From Homalodisca vitripennis (taxonomy: Eukaryota; Arthropoda; Insecta; Hemiptera; Cicadellidae), in the NCBI RefSeq assembly GCF_021130785.1, contig NC_060213.1, positions 115,956,501 to 116,020,500 on the forward strand: a stretch of 64,000 nt of DNA. Reading direction: 5' to 3'. Shown here piece by piece: positions 1 to 12,769 of this stretch (the stretch's first letter is position 1; every line of letters starts with the position of its first letter). The translations under genes and the position numbers were made by a program. A model generated the notes under the pieces. That model was given only the letters and a program-made list of their open reading frames with translations, was not told the origin of the DNA and searched no databases.

Positions 1-1731
1 TTATTCAAAACTTATTAAGGACGTTCAGTGATTTAAACATGTAGAAATAAGCGTACAACAAACACACGACGTTTTTATAACTGGTATAGGACCTCTTCTT
101 GAGATAATTGGTAGCGAATAAGAGGCTAAGGAAACAGGAAATTAAATACCAAAACAGAAGCAAGTGAACACCCTGCCTAAATCAAAAAAGCCAGGGATTA
201 AACAAAATCTTTTACTCGCACACATTCATTGCACACAGATTTAACTGAGATAAACAGGGTCTCCAGTTCTATATATTATTGACAATGTACAAGTATGAGA
301 AACCACTTTTCGTATAACAGAGTACGCTAAGATTGCATCCAAGAAATATCCTCCGGAAACATAGACAGAAGGACAATCATAAAGAAAAGGTTATATCCTT
401 CCCGCAGATGAAAGAGAAATTATTTTAAGATTTACATTCTACATTGTAATACATACAGATATAATGTTACATGATGCGTTCACGTGTTAGCTCATAAGTT
501 AAGGTTTAACGTCGGACGTTTTATAATAAATGATCAAGTGAGCTATGGAGATTACACTAAAGCAAAAGTGCGCTGAAATCAAACGATGCACATACTGTTA
601 ACTTTTTCTTGGATTTTACTCTATAACCTAATTTAATTCTAGGAATATATTGTCCAAAAAATTTCATAAATGTGTTACAGTGCATGCGCAACATATAATA
701 TTTCGTTGTATTTGATCTTATATGATTGTAGTTTACTTGGTTTTCATTTACAATTTGTGAATACGATTACCGATTACTTAACTCTATACAATATAAATTT
801 ACCAGAGCCTGATATTATTCTTCTTACTGAAATAACAATAGATTTTTTAAATTGTTTTTAAATATTTTAAAAACTTTTTACACCAGTAACATGAATCTAT
901 ATTCATGTTCTGTAAACTAATGTATCTTCTAATTAGAGAATTGTAAAATATAGCTATTTATGAAAACCATAATTTCAGTATATTATGTCATAGTTTTCTC
1001 GAGGTCGTAAATATGTATTAAAATCCAAAATTTATTACTCAGCCAACAATACAGTGTTACTATACAGACGTAAATATGTGAATCAGAAAGTGAACAATGT
1101 GGATGCATGGAATTAAACACCATGTGGTCGCTAGATAGCCGGGAAGTGTTTGTGGTTGCAATAATTAATATTAATTTAATATTGCTTACGTCATAATAAG
1201 GTTTAACCGGGAACATCGAAGGTTAAAAATAGACTATGCAATATTTTGCGTCTGTGCACGAGTAGACAACAGCGTTTTAAATGTATTAATTATATTTTTA
1301 TGGATGCCTAGTATTACAGCATACTTTTAAATTAGAGAGCAAAGAAGTTTCCTTTCAATGTACATCAAATAGATTTTTTAATAATTTTAATAAGTTAGTT
1401 TGTATTAATATCAAAATCTAATGAAACAAATGGAAAACAAGTTGGACTTTTAAGTTTAAATTGTTTATAAATAATGTAGTAAAAAACACATCAGGATTTC
1501 TATCAGTGTAACATGTTTCAAAAGTAATCTAACCGTGGTGTTCATGTTTTAATAATCCCAAATACACGAGTTGCCCCTGGAAGAACTTTGGAACCAATTC
1601 CTTACTCTCTTATCTAATATCTGTTATTATCGTCTCCCTATTCAGTTGTTCTTTTGACCACGTGGTATGAGGTAGATATTAATTTAATTTTTTTTTTTTA
1701 AGTACGTAGTGTTAGTTTTGTTTGTTATAAA
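1..1731. other. A+T-rich stretch without recognised genes
   Basis: Read on both strands, this interval shows only short open frames with low-complexity translations and no recognisable domain. No terminal inverted repeat belonging to the transposase remnant that starts just downstream was found. It is best treated as intergenic or intronic sequence. Confidence 0.6.
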
Positions 1732-2793
1732 ATGCCGTTCTCAAATGAGGAGGCATTCCAGATACTTATGATGTTAGGGGAATGTTTCCAAAATTACTCA
1801 GCTGCCGCTCTTCTTTATGCCCAACGTTACTTTACCGCGAACATCACTCCAGGAAGGTTTTTCAAAGACTTGTTAGTCGAGTTCGTGAAAAAGGTCATGT
1901 TCAACCTGATCACGACAAAGGAAAGGAACTCGCTAGCCCCGTGACAATTGATAGGGCACCCGAAGTTTTGGCAGCCTTTGAACTGAATCCGCATGATTCT
2001 ACACGAAGAGTAGCTCTTGATTCTGGAATGGGTCAAAGATCTGTTTTAAGAATCGTTCACGATCATAAGATGTACCCATATAGGATGTCATTACACCAAG
2101 AACTCCATGGACATGATTACCTTCATAGAATGAACTTTTGTTTTTGGGCTCGAGAAAAACTACAACAAAATCAAATCTTTCACCATAACATTCTGTGGTG
2201 TGATGAGGCCACGTTTAGGAGTAATGGAGAAATGAACCGTCACAATATGAGATACTAGGCGTTTGAAAACTCCCATGCGAGAAGTGGACAACCAAAGGTA
2301 TTGGACACTAAATACCTGGTGCGGTATTATCGGTGACAAAATTGTAGGGCCATTCTTCTTTGACGATCGCCTAGACTGAGTAGTTTATATCAACTTTCTC
2401 ATTTTTCACTTGCATAATTTATTGATCGAAATCCCTGAGGAAGTCTTACAACGTATGTGGTTTATGCACGATGGGGCACCAGCACACTACGCCGAAGATT
2501 CTTGATTAATTCTAAGCGAGCAATACCCTGACAGATGGATTGGAAGAGGTGGACCTGTGAACTACCCAGCGAGATCTCCTTATTTAACGTGTATGGACTT
2601 TTAATTGTGGGGTAGATTAAAAGAACTAGTGTATAAATCAAGACCAACAACTAGAGAGGACATGATGCAGCGGATAAGGGAGGCTATCAACACGATCAGT
2701 AGAGAAGAGATAATTAGAGCTGTAGATAGCTTCACCTCAAGGATTGAACTCTGTCTAGAAAACAATGGGTTGCAGTTTGAGCACTGGTTTTAA
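1732..2793 (+). pseudogene. Decayed DUF4817-type IS630/Tc1/mariner-superfamily transposase
   Basis: This is the remnant of a cut-and-paste transposase that would act in the nucleus on its own element ends. The start is the ATG of MPFSNEEAFQIL, which matches the usual beginning of insect DUF4817 helix-turn-helix proteins. Reading begins in frame 1, moves to frame 3 near 1830, runs there to the stop at 2258 and returns to frame 1 for the rest. Landmarks are the second DNA-binding half (TRRVALDSGMGQRSVLRIVH), LHQELHG, the first acidic block WCDEATF (Asp codon 2202-2204), the second block FMHDGAPAHY (Asp 2470-2472) and SPYLTCMDF, where the usual SPD Asp is Tyr (2581-2583) but the following Asp, at the position of the third catalytic residue in Mos1, remains (2596-2598). 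In-frame stops lie at 2377, 2503 and 2602. The C-terminal end LENNGLQFEHWF is typical. At least two frameshifts and three stops make it non-functional. The superfamily is clear; the exact family is not. Confidence 0.88.
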
Positions 2794-5700
2794 CTATTCA
2801 TGAGGTCATTTACTAGGTTATTGTTAGTTTTAGTTTGATAATAATTGATAATTGTCGTATTGATAATTTACCATGATGCTGCTGTGACATGGTAGATTTG
2901 TTTTCAAAGCCAGTTTGAAGCGTTTATTTTTTTAATAATGACAGGATACTCCTTTCTTCCATGGCACTCACATCAATGATTAGATAACAATAGGGTTTAT
3001 CCTATACATTTTGTGTAATTTAATTGTAAAACTTTTTATAATTGAAAATGTACTAATTTATTAACTGGGTAATTTTCCTGTTTCATGAGAGAACTCAGCA
3101 CTTATCGTAAGACATTGTAGTTTACAGTGCTCCAATACCTTTTTAAATTTTAAAAGAATCTTTTAAAAATTGGATGCAGTTTTTTTTTTAATCATAAACA
3201 TAAGAGACGAGTTCAATGTTGGAACTTTTTTTACTTGCACATTGCCCTGACTTTTATAATAAATACATTGAGTAAAATTATTAAACAATCTATTTTTGTA
3301 CTACAGTTTTGAAACCATTGGAGATAGAGACAAACTTTAAATAGAGAAAATGTTTACTTTTTAACGACCTTTCTAATAATGTACAACACAACCTAGGTTT
3401 CTATTTGATTTTTTTTTAGATTGGGGCTTCATGATATCTTTCAATAAGCCATCTTATCATTATTTTTCAATAAAAATATCGTCTCTCTACATTTGTGCAT
3501 TTAGTTGCAATAAATTTACCACAAACCCCAGATTTTTTAACGTTTTGGTGTACCCTGTACATAAGCGGCAAGATAGGTTTAAACTTATTGCATCAAAATA
3601 ATCAGTGAAGAAAAATAGCTTTAAAATGAGGTATAACTCAACATACCTTTACATTTGAAAATTTTCCAAAAACCACCCCTACCATTTTGGGGAGTTTTAG
3701 AGATTTCAAAATAGTTTCGCCAAATTCTTTGGGATGGAAATAGGGGGGTTTAAGTTTTTACGAATAATCTACCTCGTTTGGTTTGGCCGCTATACGTACT
3801 GTACGGGTGGTTTGCCTCACCCTGTATATTCGTCTTAGGAAAAGCGTGATTACGTCAGTAAAACTGCAGAACAATTACATTCTGAAACAAACTAACTACC
3901 ATGTGGCATTTTAACATGAGACTTAGTAATACATGTAGTTATTTACTTTAAATGTTGCATAATAACGAAGCGAAGACTGACTTTTAAATGTAATGTGGCA
4001 TATTGCTCCTTTATTTTAATTTAGTTTTCTTTTATTTTAGACCTCCTTTTAGTTCTATTCCATACTGAAGCAACAAAATTATAAAGCTTTTGGATTTTTC
4101 AGATACGAAGTTTTTTAATTCTTGTTTCTTAGTATAGATAGATTTAAAATATAAAATCTTCATATTTTGTAACCCATTTGTAATTTTCGAGAGGATTGTT
4201 AAGTTTGTCGCCTTTCGTAAATTATGGTACGGAACAGTATTGTGTTAATCATGATTGGTTACAGAGATAATGATCATGACGGAGGTAAACTATTATCCGT
4301 CTCGAGACAGCGCGATAGAATGTAGTGCAGGGATTGAGTTTTTATAAATACCCGCCACTTACTTAAAGCAAACTAAAAAAACCTGTATATTTCATTTCAG
4401 GATGACTTTATTTTTGACAGCAAGCCATGCAAATCCAGAAGTAACCGTGTAGTTTATAGTTCAGACATTATAGAGACATTCTATTTAATTTCATAATTTC
4501 CATTTAGTATGGTAGGAGATTAACTGCCAATTATTACGTTTTAGCTGTTTAATAATTCATACTGAAAAGAACGTGGCTGTGTTTTAAGCTTCAAAAAAGC
4601 GTAAATTTAACGGGTTGATCTTTTTATTATGATCTTTATAGCAAGATACGTGTACTAGTTTGAGGCCAGCCATTTATTTATCAAACGAAACAGTATTTTG
4701 TAATTTTCATTGTATTATGATTGTATTCAATCTTGTAAAAATATGCATATTTTTTAACCATAAATATGATAGTAAAACAAAACTATATTGAATTTTAATC
4801 TCCCAGAGCCCTCAAAATACAAACAGATTTATTTGAAGACAAAGGAGTAAAGTCCTTTCCAGTTTATTAGAAGGAGTATTTCAAACGGGTTTACTGGATT
4901 ATATGGGATACTCGGAGAAATTACTTGGAGATAGTGAGTTTTTCTCCTTAAGACAGCAATTACTTCCACTCAGTTCTATTCAGTCAGGAACTATTCACAT
5001 TTCTCAAAGGATTCCCAATATGATAAGAGCTGTTCAGATTCGTATTACCTATTCCTTCATGAATTTACTTCTATATTTATTTAATCAAATCAATCTTTTT
5101 AATGAAAATAGCTTTCATACTTTCAATATAATTATTATTTATGAACTATTATTAACTTTATATTAAAAATATGCTTGATCTAGATATCATGTCTTAGTTT
5201 GAATTGTGTAACTTATGTTAAGTGAAAAACTTAAAAGCTAATCTTGACCTAATAAAATTCCGTATGATTTTTTAGTGAAAAAAATTGTTGACTAGGTAGC
5301 TTTTGATTTTTATTCATTATTTACACTATAATCTAGGAGTAACACTAAATCCTCAAACGCAACATGAGTCATAAGTTTCTATCGAGCAGAATTAAAATTT
5401 ATCTACTAGCCTTTATGTCCATAAAATTGCAATTTGTATGAGTGCATTATACCTAATCTTTATCTTAATCCTGTCATGTTTTCTTTAACCTGTACAGAAT
5501 TAGGGTTCACTTCGCCATTAGTGAAACCAATAAAATAACTTATAACCAATAACAAACGAAAGAAAAATACAGTTTTACTTTGTATAGTATTCAAACAGTA
5601 TAAAGATTTAATTCACTCATATAGTAGTAGGCTATCTCTTAAAATTTACGAAATGAAATACAAATATGTATCTAAAATAGGTGTCCATATTTTTAAAAGT

Positions 5701-6928
5701 TTACTCTAAAACTGTTTATCTACGTCTTAATTTGATTTTATATTTTGATAATAAGTTAGGATTGCAACAAACCACATCCTGCTCATGCTACAAAGAAAAC
5801 GTTAAGTCTAGAGCTATATGTGTTACTACGTCGTCACATCTAAAAATAATATGATTGTACTCCATTTGTATAAAACTTTATCTATTTGTATAAAAATTTA
5901 TCTATTTGTATAACAAACTTATTTATTCAGTGATTTTATCGTTTCTGTCATCGTGATATAAATGTAAAACGCTTACTAATGCTTATCCAAATCCCATGGA
6001 TACTTGTAACACCATCAAATTTGATAATATATAATACGTAATTTTTAACTAAATAATATTACACATTACAAGTATCTTTTTAATCGTGCAATCTTCCAGT
6101 ACTTAATTGAAGATATTAGCATATACTAATATTTGATTCTTCATATTTAAATCAGTCTCCTTACCAGGATTCACGTACCGAACGTGTTTACGTATTACGT
6201 ATTATAAAGCTTATTATAGCCATTTTCTCATTTTATTCATGAATGTTGCGATTCATAATAAATAGAAAAGGGCAACAGATGTTATACTATAAAACGTATT
6301 ATACGTTTCATATTTCACGAAAAATGCAGGTCAAATACCGAACATTATTATGTATTACGCTTGCAATCTTACCTTATGCTTTAAGTGATTGTTAAATAGT
6401 GGAGCTTATCTGCAGTCGTAATTTAAAATACTGGCAGAGTAAGCAATACTATTCTAATCCTCAGTATTAGCTTAACGGATTTTGTGTTTTGGCATTGTTT
6501 GGGCATTAACGATAAGCATATAAGCATGTAAAGTATTGTACGAATATCTTGTTTTGTCTACGGTACGTAATCGCGAAATATTCTTAGTTATGTACTCGTG
6601 AATAAAATAAAATACAAGAACTGAATCATATACACTAATGTAAATAACCAGTTTTGTAAAGAACAAAGTTATTTGCATTGTTACAAAAAAAATTATTAGT
6701 TACCGTAACAAACAGTTTATAAAGTAGATGGTGCACAACGTTGGATAATAATTAGAGTATAATAAACAAATCGAGACTAGAAATGTTTGTATTTCAATTA
6801 AATTACTGAACTCTACATAATAATGAAGACAGTACAAGAACGATTATATAAATTTGGTAATAAAATGATCATGATTATTATTATCGCTTGTTTATGAGAT
6901 AGAAATAAGGAAAGTGGAGTGCATTATA
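2794..6928. other. Non-coding, A+T-rich, with possible transposon-derived sequence
   Basis: No gene is supported. Around 3541-3836 the sequence is less A+T-rich and is bracketed by ACCCTGTACA and ACCCTGTATA, motifs common at ends of insect DNA transposons. It may be the 3' non-coding part of the transposase element just upstream, but no partner end was found on the left. Three 20-bp tandem units built on ATCTATTTGTATAAAA lie near 5862-5918. A possible terminal exon at 4401-4496 is listed under findings. An 87-codon open frame at 4903-5166 has no recognisable domain. Confidence 0.5.
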
Positions 6929-7449
6929 AAATGGAAATATAATATACAGTTTTATTAAACATAACCACTAATTATTAAAACTGATTCTACCAGAGGTCAG
7001 ATAATAAAAACGGCTATCGTCTTGGCCGAAACAAATAGAAACAAAAAATTAAATTTTATTAAACAAAATCACTAACTATTAAAACTGATTTTACCAGAGG
7101 CCAGATAATAAAAATGGCTATCATCTTGGCAGAAACAAATAGAAACATAATATTCAATTTTATTAAACAAAATTACTAACTATTAAAACTGATTTTACCA
7201 GAGGCCAGATAATAAAAATGGCTATCGTCTTGGCAGAAACAAATAGAAACATAATATTCAATTTTATTAAACAAAATCACTAACTATTAAAACTGATTTT
7301 ATCAGAGGCCAGATAATAAAAACGGCTATCGTCTTGGCCGAAACAAATAGAAACATAATATTCAATTTTATTAAACAAAATCACTAACTATTAAAACTGA
7401 TTTTACCAGAGGCCAGATAATAAAAATGGCTATCGTCTTGGCAGAAAGA
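6929..7449. repeat. 104-bp tandem array, five copies
   Basis: Five head-to-tail units have an exact 104-bp period. The same CAGAGG landmark occurs at 6991, 7095, 7199, 7303 and 7407. Each unit contains TTTTATTAAACAAAATCACT, CAGAGGCCAGATAATAAAAA and GGCTATCGTCTTGGC. The first copy is the most diverged and the middle copies differ at only a few sites. The array ends abruptly inside the motif GGCAGAAA. There is no reading frame conserved across units, so it looks like a small satellite and not a coding repeat. Confidence 0.93.
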
Positions 7450-8242
7450 AACAATTTGGTGGTGAAAGGTAAGTAGAGTAGACCTTTTTTAATGCTCCAT
7501 TAAGATACATTTTTAAACTATACTGTAACCCCGCATTGATTTATTACAAATCTCTAATGTGATTGATATTTTCGGCTTCCTTGTTAGTTGATATTTCAGG
7601 ATTTTTAACCAAAGCGGCCTAAATTCGAGTGATCATTTGCCTTTACATTTAATTTATGAAGCACAATTAATTACTTCTTCAGTAAAAATGTGGTTTCCAA
7701 TGCATTATGAAACTGCTGTGTTGAAACCTAGATTATTTAATATAGTTTACGTTTCTGTTAACCCGTTTCTAATGTTTATTTTCGTCTTTTTATTTATTCT
7801 ATCGTTTATTGACTTTACTCTCGCATATTTATTCCAAATGAAAAAGGAATCTTACACTGGAAGAGAGTTTTCGTTTTTACTTATAAATTGCAAATGCGAA
7901 ACAAATCCTGTGTAGTTTTGATTAAAATATAACTATTAAAAACAGATTCCCGTGAAATTAGTGATGGCTTTGTTGCAATACATGGCCAAGATAATCTAAA
8001 ATTTTCTTTTACCTTATACATAATTGAGACATGCAATAAAATTCGCAATTAAATTATTTTGAGTGGCCAAAAAGAAGCTAACTTGTTTTGGGAGAAACGT
8101 AATTATAAGATTACCAATGGAAGTAATAACTACATGGTTTTCCTGCATTATTAATTACTCACAGTTGTCAGTCAATAAGCTTTGTATGTATTATATACAT
8201 ATTTTATGTATTATATATACATCAAATAAAGGTAACGTTGAT
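7450..8242. other. A+T-rich spacer between tandem array and retroelement remnant
   Basis: An open frame of 92 codons lies at 7637-7915 and would encode a hydrophobic middle section, but its composition is that of A+T-rich random sequence. It has no recognisable domain and nothing around it suggests a gene. No other feature is supported. Confidence 0.45.
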
Positions 8243-8760
8243 TGCACTACAAAAACATAAGTTATCAATTAAACTGTAAATTCTGTCCCGAAGACTACAT
8301 TGGAAAGACCATAACTCCATGAAGAGAGGGGATGACCAATCATCAAAATAAAACAAACAGAATCAAAATAAATTAGAAAATTGCTTCAGCCTAAAAGGAA
8401 TTTACCATTTAGAGCCAAATTCCAATAAAAATTCTAATCTGATAAATTTAAGAAATGTTAAAATCGCACATCAATTAATTTTAAAATCGAGCCAACCAGA
8501 TGGGTTGTACCTGAGATGATTCTCTTTTCCTTCTTATAAAAAAATCTAGTTCTATGTAAACATTTACAAACATTCTACATACAGCTGACTGGAATCTTGT
8601 TTTTTGTGGTATTTATTTGTAAAAATTTTATTTCGGTTATATTTTTAATTCTTGGTTTTAGTTCTGTTTGTGTGTTTTTAATTCAGTGTGTTTCTGATGA
8701 AGGGTTCTGAGAACTCGAAAATTTAAACATGAGCACTGGATATTTTTTTTTTGTCTAAAC
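8243..8760 (+). pseudogene. Penelope-like retroelement remnant: GIY-YIG endonuclease motif and 3' tail
   Basis: The frame starting near 8243 reads YQLNCKFCPEDYIGKT (about 8263-8310). This is the cysteine pair plus YIG(K)T block that opens the GIY-YIG endonuclease of Penelope-like elements; in those elements the domain nicks DNA for target-primed reverse transcription. A stop follows within four codons, and the rest of the domain is scattered over shifted frames until about 8520 (for example IAHQLILKSSQPDGLYLR). About 170 bp downstream, at 8694-8752, is CTGATGAAGG followed by GAGAACTCGAAA. This resembles the 3' region of Penelope-like elements, where a short imperfect hairpin ends in a GAAA-type motif. 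The reverse transcriptase part is absent, which fits a 5'-truncated copy. Confidence rests mainly on the CxxC-x3-YIGKT spacing. Confidence 0.55.
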
Positions 8761-11700
8761 TTTAAAGTACTTAGAAGAGTATTGAAGCCCATTGGTATTA
8801 CAGCCATGTATATATAAGACAATTAATAAATTACAAACCAATGTAATTTTGATTAAATGGTGGTGGTTACCTAAACAATAATGCTATATAATATAAGAAT
8901 ATAATAAATTACTTAAAAATATCATTTTACACTACAATTTTCCAAAATATACAAAACCTTTGCATAGTATAACTTAAAACAAGTCTATAAACCAACATCA
9001 GAAACTACACCCATGGCATATCACTGATTTTTAAAAGTAGCTAAATGAAGACGATGACTTTTTGGAATGATATATGGCGTCACTGTGACATCACTGTGAA
9101 TCAAACAGCAAAATAAATTTCACCATTAAATTAGCAATTCTTTTTGTTTGAAACAGTATATTAATTGTAGTGGTAGTGTTGATTTATGTCCTATATAAAC
9201 GGTCAAAACTCGAGTCAGATCGACATTATAATCTCTATTGCTATTTTGAGGGTTAATATAACAGAATATTAGATAGTTCAGTCATATAAATCTTATGGCG
9301 TAGAACTAGAGTGCTTTACACCAATAACTTTCTTGTTGCCCCAATATTTGAGCTAGGAGCACATATGCGTTGAATGGGAGCGGTAAGTAACTACCGGCCG
9401 CTTATCATACATTACCCGAAGTAAGTTTACGCAAGTTCGACATAACTAAGGGTCTGCATTTTAAAACTGCAATATAAATTTTCCTAAAAACCATTATACT
9501 GGAGAAATTTTGAGTGAAGTTATTACTGAAACATCATTACTGTTTGATTTTAATGAATTGTAACATGTTTAAAAAATGCATTGCAGAAGTTCAACAAAAC
9601 TATATTAAAATTACATTTTAAACCTACATATAATTCTATTTATTTAAATCAATTGAAATAAAAACAGTAAAATTTAAGTTTCTGCAGTACTAATTTAATG
9701 GATTTTACACATTCCTATTCATAACGCAGGTTTAAACGTTGGCCTTGTGTTTACAGCTGAGTATCAAAAGGAATTAGCGAGTTTGAATTTTTAACTATGT
9801 CCCGGTCGATTCTACAATTAATATTTAAACTTTAAAAATATCAGTAGTTTTTAATATTATAATAATTACTGCATTCATCTCTATTTATTATATGGTAATT
9901 GTAGTAATAAGCATTCATAAATATATTTTGTTGAATATAATGTTATATATTTTTAATTTATTAAAATGTTATAAGAAATTCATGTCAGGAGGTTTTTTAA
10001 TACATATGCATTTGTTGTAAATATATTTCTAATTATAACAATATCGGAACACAACTATACAATATTATTAAATAAAAGTTTCATATCATGAGACTAACAG
10101 AACACAGACATATACACTGTTTAGCCAACCTACTAATGCCAATAATTTTCCAATTGGTCCTTTGAGTGTAATTATGTCATATTTAGAGGGGAGATGTAGT
10201 AATAGATGAAGTTACAATATATAATAAAGGCTAAGTAATTAATAACAAAGCTACGCTCACGTCCTTTCTGGAAATATATACTCTCTCTCCTTTCCCATAT
10301 TTGAAATCGTCATGTTAGTTAAAATGTCAGAAAATTATATTAAATAAAACCTTATTTACATAACACCATGTTATTTCTTGTTACCTATACATGGCATAAG
10401 AATAGCCAAATATTACTGCTGGAAAACAGTTTCAATTCTTGAAATGAAAATTTATATAGAGTTATAAATGAAAATTAAAATGTTTCCTATGGTAAATGAC
10501 CAAAAATCCTAAAATGTACGCTCTGTCCTACTCAACGCTTCAGAATTTAATAAAATTCGCTCCTTAAAAGATCGTCCTGATATATACCATATAAAGAAGA
10601 TAACTATAGACATTCAGTTTTCTTTACACTTAGCAATTAGGATGACCTAATGAAAACTATGAAGTGGTCAAGCACATTTAGAGTGTCTCCGAAGAAATTA
10701 TTTTTATTGTTTTTAGCATTTTTTGGCGTTACTATTATACGAGATACAGTAGAAGTACGCTTAACAACGTGACGTAATATGCTTGTATGGTCTTCCAAGC
10801 AGAAAGGCAATCATAAAAAATCACTAGAAATTTACGCAGTATTGAACTCATTATCGTAGAAAGAAAGTATCAATAAAGTTTGTATTCAAGCGTATCTTAT
10901 CACGTTATTATTTGCGTGTATTTAATTACGTGCTATATAAGTGTTTAAAAAATAAAACCAACATACTAAAATTATGTTATACGTGTTACAATAGTTTGGA
11001 TAAATGTAATATATCACACCCTTAAACTTCTAATGGATGTGTTGAGCTTGTTTACAAATTCTGTTCAACTGTTTTATAGTCGCTATTATGGTTTTTCATG
11101 ACTAATTTAATACAATTCGTTAAAGCTCAGCCAAATCCTATATAGGAACACTTACCATCTTTGATCGCTGTATTACACATATGTAGAAATAAAGCTTCAT
11201 GCAAAGTTATAAGTATGTAGGTCATTTCGTCTCTGATACATTGTACTGTCAGAAGGACAAATAGAGAGATATAAATTATATTTTGCCAGCCCCACGAATG
11301 ATAGACTTCGCAATGCTCAGCCAATTAAATCCAGTCATAAATACGCACAAATAAATGCCTATTGCCACAATTAATGGTATGAACAGTGCTTGCGGTTAGG
11401 ATGAATAATGTATGTTCATCTGTTCTCTATCCGATAATGCATTAATAATATATCGTGTGATTTCTACCTCTGTATTGTACGTCAGTGTTTCATACTAATA
11501 CCACAAGTGCATTAAACTTTTAAATCTCAATACCGTAAAAATATGAGATATAAGTCCCAAAGAAGTTAAATTTGAAACAAACATTTGATACCTAAATCCT
11601 GAAAAACATAAGTTACGTATATGCAAGCTTTTAACTGTTATATTGCACAGGAAAAAAATGTAATCATAATTTTGTACGTTCCTTTAATTTGTAGATCATT

Positions 11701-12510
11701 AAAAGTATGCCTTTGAATTCTTATGCCTACTGAAATAAAATAAAATTTCATAAATAAATACACACAGACAGATGATCAATTTAAAATAATTAACCCGTGT
11801 TTATATTAAAATGTTGTGTGTATTGACAAGAGAACGAATTCATTTCCCAAACATTAGGGGGGTTCGTGAAGACTTGTTTACATATTGTAATTTATAATTA
11901 AAATAACATTTAATTGGCCAAGTTATAGCGAAGAATATTACGTGTGGGGTGGAACTATTTCAGTTTTTTTTACCTTTTTTTACCTATATTACAGGTAATT
12001 GTGATGGCGACCAGAAAGTATATTATACATACATATTCAATCAAACTCTGTACAATAATACGAGATTTTATCAAATGGCACATATTCCTAGAGCAAAAGT
12101 AAAATGTTATAATTATACTGAAATTCAAGTCGGAAACATAATTTCAATTTTATGACAGTACACGTTTAAGCTGTGGTTCTCTCTATCGGAGATTTTATTT
12201 TTTGAACAGTGCTACCAAACCTACGTCAATGAATAAAAATATGATGAGCCAAGATATCTCAAGAAAGAGTAAATGCTATATGTACGCTTTCAGTTGTGCA
12301 TGTCTTTGTTGCTACATAGACACGAATGTGGTCTATGAATGATGGTGCACGTTCTACAATGGAATTTTCCTAGGCTTGCACAATTCCTATTTTATGTGCC
12401 GGGATTCTTTTCTACGCTAATAAGTTCTTTTTTGTTTCAATGCATATGTGTCTACTTATTAGCAGGGCATCTAGATAATGAAATGAGCTGGTTTAGCTTG
12501 AGATTTTGCA
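8761..12510. other. A+T-rich stretch without recognised genes
   Basis: Nothing beyond short low-complexity open frames is seen. A TATA-like TATATAAA near 9192 and a possible 3' splice site at 9756 followed by a 12-codon open frame (9757-9794) are too weak to call. The more G+C-rich patch 12,180-12,440 has no coding signature. Confidence 0.5.
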
Positions 12511-12769
12511 ATTAAATTTACGCGGCACATGGTGTGGTGCACTCTTAAAATCAGTATTGTTATGGAGGTATATATCCAAATCTGACAATAAGGTGAGGAA
12601 TTGTAAGCGAATGTGGAGATATGACAATAAATAAAGTATTAAATTTACGCGGCACATGGTGTGGTGCACTCTTAAAATCAGTATTGTTATGGAGGTATAT
12701 ATCCAAATCTGACAATAAGGTGAGGAATTGTAAGCGAATGTGGAGATATGACAATAAATAAAGTATTAA
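12511..12769. repeat. Identical tandem duplication, 127-bp unit x 2
   Basis: The unit starting ATTAAATTTACGCGGCACAT is present twice in direct succession, at 12511 and 12638, with no mismatch seen over 127 bp. A 6-8 bp overlap (ATTAA with flanking AGT) at the junctions suggests duplication through short homology. Identity of the copies implies a recent event or an assembly artefact. Confidence 0.95.

Noticed and set aside
6929..7449. CRISPR-like array
   Set aside because: Units are contiguous 104-bp repeats without unique spacers, and the genome is eukaryotic in character.
7637..7915. 92-codon frame with a hydrophobic segment after the 104-bp array
   Set aside because: The hydrophobicity follows from T-rich codons; no signal peptide, family or conserved neighbour supports it.
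9180..9420. Possible LTR or promoter around TATATAAACGG
   Set aside because: No inverted TG...CA ends, second LTR, primer-binding site or correctly spaced initiator was found.
9757..9794. 12-codon terminal-exon candidate after TTGTGTTTACAG
   Set aside because: Too short to separate from chance, and no upstream exon is visible.
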